DNA of 64,000 nucleotides, from NCBI GenBank assembly GCA_914767715.1, contig OU612067.1:14139001-14203000 (forward strand), read 5' to 3'. Made by a program: the position numbers and the translations under genes. This document shows positions 1 to 12,100 of the stretch, piece after piece. Origin of the DNA: Membranipora membranacea (Eukaryota > Bryozoa > Gymnolaemata > Cheilostomatida > Membraniporidae). The notes below the pieces were generated by a model. The model ran no database searches. It was not told the DNA's origin and was given only the letters and a program-made list of their open reading frames with translations. Numbering within the stretch: position 1 is the stretch's first letter; each line of letters begins with the position of its first letter.

Positions 1-149
1 AAGCTATAATGACAATCCTCTCCTAGTCTCCTGTCTATGGAATCCAACTCATTAAATTATTCTAGCAAATCAATGGAAATTGCATTATGGGAAATGTCAG
101 TTGCCCGTCATTGCCTGATCCTTCAAAGCTTTATCAATTTGTTTTACAG

Positions 150-3100
150 ATCAGGTAGTGGATTGTTTGGGTGAAGGGACATTTGGTAGAGTACTAAGTG
201 TTAGACCATTAGATGGGTAAGTCTAACAAGATCAATGAAGTTATAATATTATAGTAAAGAACTGAAATTCATTAGCAGTATTTCAATTGTTTACACTAAG
301 TGGGTAATGACCCACTGTGATACCATATATGTACTATGTATGCTGTTAAATCAATCTGTTGTTATTACAAGAGGTTAATGTATTGAGGAAGATCTTATTC
401 TACAACTACAGGGATGTGACTGAGTCATTCTTTCATTTCCTCTTGCTTGAATCACAGCCTATCCTCTATAGTGTTTGGAAAGGCCATCGAACCTGAGGGC
501 AGTTGTTTTTGCTAATGACATCTTCCCGAACACCATAAAGGGCAGGCTGCGCCTGGAATCACTTGAATAACAAAAGAAAGGGAGTATGGTATAAACCCTG
601 CCACCAAGTTGTCAAGATTGCTCTCCTTTTATCTTTATAAAACCAGTATGTTATTCCCTTTATGAGAACACTGATGTGTTATACTTTTCTTGTTTACTTT
701 ACGCAGTGAGGATAGAACACCTCTAGCTTTGAAAGTCATCAAAAATGTAGCTAAGTATCGAGAAGCAGCCATGCTGGAAATAAATGTGCTGGAGAAAATC
801 AATCGTATGGACCCCAACGGAGTCTAGTAAGTTCTTTAAAACTGCTGATACAATTGTCCTGTCTACGCTGGTAAACGAGCCGAATCTTTTTACAAGGATA
901 TAGAATATAATATGTGATGAAAACTTCAAAGTTATCTCACCATGTTCAATAAGGAGACAACTTCTTTTTTTATGAACAAACCATAAACCAACCTCCCACC
1001 CTCCCTGATGACACAGTGTGCTTTAATCCTATCTGACATAGGTTTGACTGCTTCCTCTCTCTTGTTTTCAGTCGATGTGTTCAGATGAAGGATTGGTTCG
1101 AGTATTACGGTCACGTTTGTATTGCGTTTGAGAGTTTAGGTCTCAGCGTATTTGATTTTATGGTAAGTGTGACACAGTAATAATAATAATAATAATGATA
1201 TACACTTAATTTGCTATTCAGTGCCCCTTCTGGGGCGAATGAGAATATGCTTACATAAGACATGACACAACTCATTTGTTTTGCGCACTCTTGTAGGGTG
1301 GGCAAGCTAGGGTTATATATGAAGAGCTCACCTCCATTAGAAGCATGGGTAGTGATCTTGATTTTAACCTGCAACAGTCAGACTGACATGCCTAACCACT
1401 ACACCACCCGGCCACCCTACAATATAGTCAATGTGTTGGCTGTGAGAGCCAATCAAGGTCAACACATCAGCTAGAGACATCCGTTAGATTAGTCTGAGCC
1501 TTCCAGACTCTCACCCTTTGCCCGACGGATATCAGGAGGATCAGGGGTGTCATGAATATAAAATCAATAAAAAAGTTTATCATGATAATCACTTGTGTTT
1601 AAATGTTTAATAGCAATGTGGAGTATACAGTTTAGTTAGCTAAGCATTCTGCTGTTAGTTTCTAGAAATTCCAAGAAACCCAGGTTGCACACCTACTTAT
1701 GATTTTTGTGCTATGATCTGACTAAGAATTTCATAAAAATGGAATGTGGGATAGTACGTCACGTGCCAATCTCAGGCTCAACTAGAGGGAAAAACATGTT
1801 TGACCTAATATGCCTCATCATAAACTCTTTTTGTTGTAGAAAAATAACCACTATTTTCCTTATCCAATGAATCAAGTCAGAGAGATATCTAGACAGCTTT
1901 GCCAATCAGTCAAATGTAAGTTCCGCTGCTAACGATTCTTATCTTTGCTATCACAGATGATAACAAAGTAATTATCGTGCTTATGGTGGTAGCTTTAGTA
2001 CCCTTTGCTGTTTTGTCAGTGTACGAGGGTTGTGAGAAATCAGGATAGGCACTCATGATATAGCGGTTTAACAGGCATGAAAGCTCTTTGGATGGGTATC
2101 AGTTTGTGATCTCTTTCGCTGTATAGTCATCAGGGAGGTGGCATAACTTGCAATGTTTATCCAAATTTTCCGCCATAATGAGTAAGGTTTACTTGTGAGT
2201 TTTTAAAATGGAATATTCTCATACACAACAAATTGTTTGCTCTTTTCCAGTTTTACATGACAATCAACTCACACATACGGACCTCAAACCTGAAAATATC
2301 CTCTTTGTGGAATCTGATTTCGATCTAGTCTACAATGAAAAACGGGTAAGAAATGCTTCAATGTAATGCTACGAATCTACTGAGTTTGTTCAAAGTTTTA
2401 ATTCCTGATAAGACAGCGCACACCACGTGCTCTAAATTTCGGAATTTTTATATACCAGATGAGAAAGACACACTTTATTGCATACATAATTTCTTGATAT
2501 CATATCAAAAACAACAATGATTTTCTGAAACGATTGTTCAGGGCTCATAACTGAAACATTCAAAGTCTGCTGAAAAATGACATGATAATCCAAAGAAGTT
2601 TTCAAGTAATAATTGTTATATTTCTGACTTTCAATAGCATAAAAGTGAAAAAATAGTACGGAACTGCGACTGTAGACTGATTGATTTTGGATCTGCTACT
2701 TTCGATGATGAACATCACAGCATGATAGTCTCTACTCGACACTACCGAGCTCCCGAGGTCATTTTAGGTCTGTACGCACAATATTGTTGTCTATGAAATG
2801 TTTTGATAGCTTGACTTGTGATGTACTAATGCATCTCACTAGTGGAACTATAGTGCGCTCCCATGCCTACAGTTTTGAAAAGTTGATCTATAATAGCTTG
2901 CTTATTCCCATCATGCAGCAGACATGTTGGTAAAGAATTAAATTCCCTTTCGATATTTATGAAAAAAGTTCATAGTCGAAGCAGGGAGCTTGTCCCAACC
3001 TCCGTTCTTGTAGAACCCAAGTGTTTCTTTTGTTATTTTCCACCACATTGTTCTCCCTCAATATTTATGGCAACTTTGTTGGTGCCAGTCTTGATAACAA

Positions 3101-6100
3101 TAATACTATCTGTTATAAATGATTGCAGAATTAGGATGGTCGCAGCCATGTGATGTTTGGAGTTTGGGATGTATAATGTTTGAGCTATATACTGGCTACA
3201 CACTGTTTCAGGTAACACTCATGATAAATTCCTCAGAAATGACCCCTGACTCCCTTTTTCTCAAAATACAACAAATAATACAATACAATAAAATAATGAA
3301 CATTTACTGAGTCATTTTCAAAGAATATCAAGTAGCTGCCGTCACAAAAGTTTTGAAGCTTTTGAAGCTTTCACATCAATGCCAGTATGTTTCTGGTTCC
3401 GTGACCCAGTTATGTGACACAGTTACGTGACCCAGTTACGTATTTCTTATGTATGTTACATAATTAATGACTTGTGTATTTCAGACCCATGATGATGTAG
3501 AGCACATGGCTATGATGGAGAGGGTCCTAGGACAATTTCCATACCGCATGGCTCGTAAGACAAAGTAAGTGTAAACTGTAGAAAAAGGTTTTCGATTTTT
3601 TTATCAAACCATTAATTGCAAATAGACTTAACAAATGGATTTGATGGATGTCAAGCATAGTGAATCTTTGATGACCTCATATATGATGGTCAATTTTCTC
3701 TCATTGAAGCGAGGCTTGCTGTAAGAAACTCAAAGTGGGACTTTTAACTCTAATGTTTTCATATTATCCTTCCTGTTTAGACTGCCATTTTTCTACCATG
3801 GACGATTGGATTGGGACGCTAATAGCACATCTGGGCGTTATGTCCGAGAGATGTGCAAGCCCATATTTGTAAGTGAGCATGGAAGTGCACCAAAATGCTT
3901 AGAATGCATCAATTCTTCCGTCGCCACAGCAGCTTTCCCTTGATGAAAAAAATCATGAAAGTTCTGTGGTTGCATCAGCTTAACCTGTCTTAGTTGAATC
4001 ATTCCCTGGTAGCCCCTCTCACTTAACTACTTACATTCAAATGTAGCTCTTTCCTACCCCTGGCTAATAGCAAGTTTCAAGTTGGTTATGGGTAAAGCTA
4101 ACTGAGCAATAAACATTTCAATGGGAAGCTTTGATTGGTCAGGTAAGCCACCTGTTCGACCAATCAGAGGCAATACATTGGATAGCAGTTATCGCAGAGC
4201 AGTGACTCATCAAGCCATCCTTGGTTTTTATTTCTGTTCAGGCATGAAGTTCCGGGTCTTTGCATGGCTGACCATCTTATGTTAGTCTGATAGAATATTG
4301 CACAGCTAATTTTTGCAGAGTCAAATCTCTATCAATAAAGATATTGTATTTGTGATTTGACGGATACGCCTATTTCTCATTATAAATTTACCGCTAACAA
4401 TCCCTGCAATTTGTTTACAAGTAATCTAACTTAGTACAAAAAAATACAGACTTAAATTCTACAATGAAACAAAATCATGAGACATTTAGCAACCATTTAC
4501 TGGTAACATAAAATATTGTACTAAGTTCAGTGAAATTATGCTTCTGATATTTATAGCGTTACGTCAGAAGCAACAGTGAAGCTGATAGGTCACTGTTTGA
4601 CCTAATTATGAAGATGTTGGACTTTGACCCCACACAGAGGATTACTCTAGATCAGGCTCTGAAACACGTATTCTTTACAGCAGACGAGGAGTCTATGGCT
4701 ACAGATACTCTGGCCTCTAAGCGTAAGATGACTTACATCACCTAAAACATACTCGAGTGAATTGAAATTTGTGCTATTTTGTTATTTTAGTTTTTCTGCA
4801 AAGTCGTCATTCATTTCACATACCTTCCAGAAGCGAAAAATTTGATTCTTGTGGATTGAATAAGTTTGAGCATAGTTTGTATAAAAAAGGTTCTGTATCC
4901 AAAATTTGACCAGGGAGTATTTATGAATTTATGAACACAGAGATGGTGATAGCGTTAGCCAAAACAATGTGATTCTCCTCAGATCTGTGGCATTCACTTC
5001 AGCTGTTCTTATGACCATATATACATGAATGTGTGCTCCCGTTGTTTCTAGATGATAAGAGAACTTTGAGGATATCCAACGAGTTACACCATGCCTTCCC
5101 TCAGTTCACCGTTGCTCAGATCGCCGTCGTTGTTGAGATGGAAATCACTGCTGATGCTTCTGCTACCAAGCTGCTAGAGATGGATGCTGCAAAAAATCCA
5201 CTAGCGGAAAAGAAGGAGGCGAAAGAGAAACCTGGTAAGTCTCCATGAGAACATTAGTTCCAGTGCACCACCCAACCACTTTTCAAATTCACAGATATCA
5301 GACCTTATCTGCAAAACAGCTACCAGTAAAAAGGAACGACAACTGATGTTTATCTCGCATGAGTCTCATACAGAAAATTTGATTATGGGAGAGACATTGT
5401 TGTTGTGAGCTGTTCTGGGATCATTTGCTCCTCATTGAGTGTCAGCTGGATCAATATTTCTTGCAATAATGTCATTTTTGTTTCAGCCATAGACCCCACA
5501 GAATCTCAAAGATCGAAGGATGGTGATTTATCCGCTTCAAAGCCACCGACAGACACTCCTCCTATTCCAGCTCCTAGGGCTATAGACCATCTGATAGCTA
5601 ATGCCACCAGGGAGTCAACGGGAGATAGCTCAGATGGTGAAGTGCTGTCCATGGCTGAACGAATAGCCAGAAAGGTAATCATTATTACTATGATTATTAT
5701 TATGCGTTTCTTATTGAGGTATTCACATATAGACGTATGTTATAAACAAACAAATTATCATTGGATGCTCGGCTAACACTTAACTGCTATTCACAATGTC
5801 TAAATGTTATAGACCTTAACCAATCAAAATGGAACTTGTGCTCAGTATTTATTTCCAATGAGATATTGATTGAAAATCGATTAATATTCCCACAATGCAT
5901 TTCGAACTTGGAATTCCCAAGGAATTCCCAGGGAGATCAAGTCAAACCCACACTGCTTGCAGATCAACTCTAAGATAAGAGTCTCTCTGCAAACATAACA
6001 AACACAAATGGATTGGTTGCGCATGCGTAAACATGTATATGCTTCCATTGATCTGATTGCGTAAAATTGCATTCTGGGTAATGGTCAGAGGTTTTATTAC

Positions 6101-9100
6101 AAAGTGGCCAATTCCAACGTTTCTTTTATATATTCATATACTTGTAGGCTGATAAGCCATCACCGCTGATGGTATGTCACTCGACTGGTAAAATTAGACG
6201 CAGTGTTACACTTTGCAGTTGTAGTTTGTGTTGTCCCGACTCATGATTTAAATCATGTAAGACCTATTTAGTTTGGATCTTGAGCATTTCCCCCTCCTTT
6301 GCTTGACTGCCACGGTCGTTAGGCATCGTAGTGGCAACAACTCTTGATTCAGGCTTGATAGATCAGCCTTGATCTAGTCGTGACTATGGTTTCAGGTTAT
6401 TCTTTGGTTGGATTTGTTAGTACAACTCGTGCCAAAAGCATTTTTCGTTGAATTGTCGCTATTCTTTGCTTTGTAACATAGTCAATAGATTCAGACCGAC
6501 CCTCATAGTTTCAGCTTCAGCGTCTAAGTCCTTGTGATATTTGTATGAAAAATATCTAGCTAGACTTTAGATTGTATCACCAAAATTTCTGGCTCACGTA
6601 CAGCACGCCCTGCAAAGAGCAGGTATTTCTTGAGTCTTCTCTGAGCTTTATTGTTTGACCTACTGTTTTGGTAAGTTAACTCTTTTTACCATGTCGGTTT
6701 ATATATCCATAATACTCATATATTTTCACGAACAAATCCTCTCATATTCCAGGCTGCAGCGATGTCACTTAATGACACAAAACTGAAGAGTTCTAGGGCT
6801 AGAGAAAGACCGCCCCTAGCATCACCGGAGTTGTCAGCCACTCCTCAGGCTAGGTCAAGCACACCAAGGGCTACAGCGAGTAATAATCAGGCATCGGACC
6901 ACCTTGCTGACCCCGAGGAGATGTCCATTAATGTGACAGCTTCTTCTCCTATACCACCAGATGTGAGTGATGGTATCTTACCTTGTCAAGTATATTTAGC
7001 CAATGTGTTGGCTCTGATTGGTGGGTGGAGGAACTAACACATTGACTAATGAAAATGTGAATTCACAGTGTATGCCTGCTAAATCATACTGTGATGGGGT
7101 GCCCTTTTCCGCAAGCTAGGGCAGACCTATCAAGAAAGAATTCCTACCTTGCCGCTTTCAAATGGATGAAATCACCCCAGCCTTTAGATCAATTCAAGGG
7201 CTCCTAGTTATAGGGGAAGGCGGGGCACGTTGAGCCATGGGGCACGTTGATCCATCCCACTTATTTCAAATACCATTTTATGTTTTGAGTTTTCCCCTCC
7301 ATCAGAGGTCATGTGACCAAAGGCACCCTTTTTGAGCAGACAAAAAGAAAGATAGCTACTAAGGGAAGATAATTATTGAGTTTTTCATTGCTTTTAGCGT
7401 AAAAAGTAAATACTGCGCCAATCGACGGAAATGTCATTTATTCCCAACAAGGCGTGACTGAGAAGTTGCAACTTTTATTATGTGATAACATCATATTTAG
7501 TCTCAAAATCACATAATCTAAACTTATCTCTGATGGAGAGATTTTGTTGAACTCGAATTGAAAGCGAAAAACAGGCTGTTGGGGCACATTGAGCCATGCC
7601 CGTTGGGGCACGTTGAGCCATGCTCCGCAGTATATAAATGTTATATGATGAAAGTGTATATGAAGTATATGTACACAAAAACAAAAACATTGCAATTAAT
7701 GTTTCTTTAATGAAGTCAGCAATTACCCTGAGTTCACTTTTCCCTTCACTTATCACCAAGTTTGCCGTGTGCAAGTTTTCCTCTACCACAAAAATTTAAG
7801 ACATTTATTTGTGTTGCGAATTATATTTTATAGTTCACTTGAGTGAAAAAATGCGCTGTTGCAATGAATTTGGTTCCTTTCCTTTATTTCTTATGGTTGC
7901 AATGAATTAAAAAGTTATCATCAGCAAAGAGATGACCATAAGAGAGTGGCTCAACGTGCCCCATTCAAAATGCGGACCCGGCTCAACGTGCCCTGTGCTT
8001 GGGGCACGTTGAGCCGCTTCCCGATTTTTTTTGAAACAGCAATATTTCCTTTTCTTGCTGCAATAGGTTTCTGACCTCACTCATGTTGATGGAAGACATG
8101 AAGACCAATTTCAGTGCCAATTTTTGATAATCTGGCACAATTCAACTGCATGTTACAATAAAATATGTAAAAACTGGCTCAACGTACCCCGCCTTCCCCT
8201 ACACTCATTTTTGTGCACAATAATTCATGGTCAACTACAAACATCTTAACTTTACAGATAACACCAAAAGACTTTCATTTGAGTAAAGATGACCTTTTGA
8301 CACCTATCTCTAAGCTGAAAGAGGATCATGCTGCCGGAGCCAAGTCAGCAGGTGGCTCACCCTTCCCACTTGCTGCTGAGAGGATTTACTCTGGTGAGAA
8401 CAGTTGTTCCAGAATACTTTGAGCTTTGCTTGGGGGTTCAATGTCTATCAGTGTTGTTATGGGGGTGGAAGGGGGGTCTTTCAATTAGAATGAACAATGC
8501 TTTTGAAAGCAAATCATCACTATCACATCGCTCAAAATTATCACCTGATCTGTCAAAATTTGTTACCATATTGCTCACTCAGAATTAAAAAAGCTCCATC
8601 AATGAGCCAACGATTTGGGAATGAGACCCGAGCAGGTATCGCTCAGTCCTTACAGTCCCCCAGCGGCAATTATAGATTATTGGCATGGAATTTGAAGACA
8701 GTGTTTAGCTGAAGAGCTAAAGAGATGAGATAAGAGTATTATTAACCTTACATTTCATGTCAGTGTTGCAGCAACAGGATATGCAAAAAAAAAGTATTTT
8801 TAAGGATGGTGAGTGAGACTCAAGTTGCCTTCTTCTTTTTTATGAGGAGATAAGTCTTGTTGTAATATAAGATACCTTTACTTATGGTTTCAGATATAAC
8901 AATGCCAGAAGTGGATCGTATGTTGAGAGGGTTCGGAGGGCGAGAGAACAAGGTACCTGAGAAGGATTGTGAGCAGCCAATACCAGAACATAACATCGAA
9001 GAGGATATGAAGACCAGTGGTATCAAATCCAAGTCTAAGATAATAGACCCGGCCGTAAGTATCACGACCCGCAGTCTATGTGCTTAAAATTTAAATCAGG

Positions 9101-12100
9101 TGGAGATTTCGGTTTGGTTGGAAGGTTGGAAGACGCTTAACCTTGTTTAATTAGAATGGAGGGCTAGAATGGGAACCACTACCATTTTTGATCCATAAAT
9201 CGGTGGTAGGTTTTAGTAATCCAAAGTACATACATCTCATTTCCTGATGAGAAGCAGTAGGGCTCTCAAAAAGGTTTTCTTTGTTAAACATTGTAAAAAA
9301 AAATTTAATTAAATTAAAAAAATTGAAATTAAATATAAATTAAAACTAAAATTATTAATCATTGTCAAAACAAAAAAGTACCAGGGAGACAACATTATTC
9401 TCACTGACAGATTAATTGACTAATTGAATATTTCCTTTTGCGTAGTTGGCAGCCTCACGAGAAGAGGAAGCGAGGAGAAAGAGACGAGAGAGGCGACTAC
9501 GGAGACAGACAAGCGGAAAAAGTGATGCTAGCGGTTCATTTTCAGCTCCTCAGACTCCTGAAGATGCTCCCAAATCTCCGTTTGGTGCTTCGGATACTAT
9601 GTCGGGGTCTAACAGTCAGACAGGTAAATAAAAACAAACTTATACATTCTTGTTTGTGAGTCAGGGGGGGGTCCTTCGATTAAAAACTGCCAAAATTGCT
9701 AACTGACGGCGCACTTAGCAAGTGAGCAAGATCTACTAGGACCTTGCTCAAAAATTGCCCACTCAACGATGGAACTATAAGATTGTTAGTGGACGATTTT
9801 GGCTAATTGAATGACCAAAGTGAGAAATATTTTTGAGCGATGTAATAATGATAATTTGATTTAAAAAGCATCCCTCATTCAAATAGTAAGACCCTCCAGG
9901 AGTCCTACTTACGCTATTGTCTCTTCTAATTCAACCACCCCCTAGCTCAGTGCTAGATGATTTAGGTTTACAAGATTTGGTAACTCATACTCGCTGTTAA
10001 CCTGGTAGCTACATAGTCAACTGCATTTTTGTTTATTTTTGATTTTACAGAGCTGCTAAATCATCAAGGATTCTTTACCACTGGTGCTAACCATCAATCA
10101 GGGCAGAGCAATCTTATGCTTACCAAGCCCACTGCCACAGAAGGTGCTTCAGACGATTCGACCCATGAGTCGATCATGTCAATGTCCCTTTCTAGTCTGG
10201 AGCCTCAGAAGCCGCAGCGCAACAACATAACTGTGAAACCTGCCTCCTCTATAGCAGAGAACAAATCCTCCGGCCATACAACTAATGGTGAGCCAAAACC
10301 TAGATCTGCAAGGCCCAAGCGACAAATCAGGAAGCAGAAAACTTTTGCAGGGCTTACCCTCAGCGAGATGGAAACGACTGAGGCACCAGACTTGAGTGAA
10401 TACCAGCAGCTGAGAGCCAACGCCCTTAAAGCCCTACAAGAAAGCCGGGAGATGATGAGCGTGGAGCTGCCAAGTCGACAGGAGTTTGGCGGCAAGTCAG
10501 TTAAAGACATACTAGAGGAAGAGAAAACAGAGAAACTATCTCTGACTGAAGATACGGATGATTATAAGAATGGCAATAAACCTGACAATGATACTATCAA
10601 ATTGAATGGGAACGCTTCACTACACACTCAATCAGACCATCAATCCCTAGAAGAGCCTGAACCATCAGAGGAGCACAAGGATCACCAGGAGCATCAGGAG
10701 CATCAAGATACATCAGAGCAGCCGTCAGAGCCTGGCACCAGTAGTAACCAAGGCTTAACAAGGCAGCAACGCAGGGAACGGCTTAGAAAGCAAGCATCAA
10801 ATCCTGGAGCTCCGAGTAATGAAAGGCCTCAGGATCTACAGGTTAGCAGCGAGAATCAGGCGGCAGAAGATAGAGAGGTGAGAAGACAGCGGCGTCAGCA
10901 ACTACGAAGACAAGGTATACATCTCTACACATCAATATGTATCACTATATAATAACTACTGTACCCTATAGTTGCTTATAAATTAGTCAGCATATATCAC
11001 TGTATGGGAAACTGCTGCTATGTTCAGCACTGTTATTAAGCACAAATATTACTTTTTGGTAGGTTGTGGTTCTAGGAGTGTTTTAGACAAATTTAATGCC
11101 TCCCAACTTATAGCACATTCAGTCAATGATGATTTTTGAAGCTGATTAGCTGGAGAAACAGCTTTGATAATCTCAGTCTTAATTTCATGGATGCTTTAAT
11201 CATCATCAGGGTTTGTTCATTCATGTAGTAACTGAACTGGATGTGCAGCATGCTACCAAAACAGAAACTGGCACTACTCAGCCATTGGCAGTGACACTTT
11301 GATCTTAGCCAATAGGCCGAGACGACACTTTGATCTTAGCCAATAGGACGAGAAGCGTAGCAGTAACTGTTTATTGAGACATTCACTATTCAAGATCTAG
11401 TCTTTCTAAACGTCTTCCCAGCAGGATCTGACTATGACAACGTCACACCCACAGAGCCCACACGACCTGGGGAGTCTAAACAACCTGACCAGGATAAAAG
11501 AAAGAAGCGGACTAGTGGTGAAGGAAAAGCTGACACCCCGAAGTATGACAATGTGGCGGAGCACCTGATGACACCTGTCACATCATTGAAACACGAGGAG
11601 ACAAGCCAGAATAAGCAGAGATGTGTACCTAGATATGATTATGAAACAGGTTGGTTTGTCTTTTCTTCTACTTTATTTGGCAATCTTAATCGTTTTTAGG
11701 AAAATGTTTTACACTCACTGCAAAAGCAAAAGAAAAAAAGACAAAAAGAAAGACACTATAATAGTGATAGAAGATATTTGAATTCTTGATTCAGGAAAAT
11801 CTGAAAATTGAGCAAAAGGCGAAAACCGTTATGTAGTTTTGTGATGTTGGAATAAAACAGATTGTGGTAATTCAATAAGAATAAAAGCATCAAGCAGAGT
11901 AAAAAACCCTCTGCCTTGTCCCATTGAAGAAACGATAAATCATGAATTTCCCAACATAATATTTGTTTCAGAAAGTAAAAGACAACCACTGTTCACATCA
12001 AAGTAATCTGATAGCAAGCAAGTGTTAATCTGTAACAGGGGGGATAATATACTCTAGAGTCTAGACCCTTCTACACCCTGAGTTTTCCCACTTTGTAACC

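Noticed and set aside
1-149. Coding sequence at the window start
   Set aside because: It ends in a pyrimidine-rich tract and TTTTACAG acceptor, so it is the intron before the first visible CLK exon.
11281-11360. Functional U2 snRNA gene
   Set aside because: Only the 5' end is present and it is doubled. The branch-site region and Sm site are missing.
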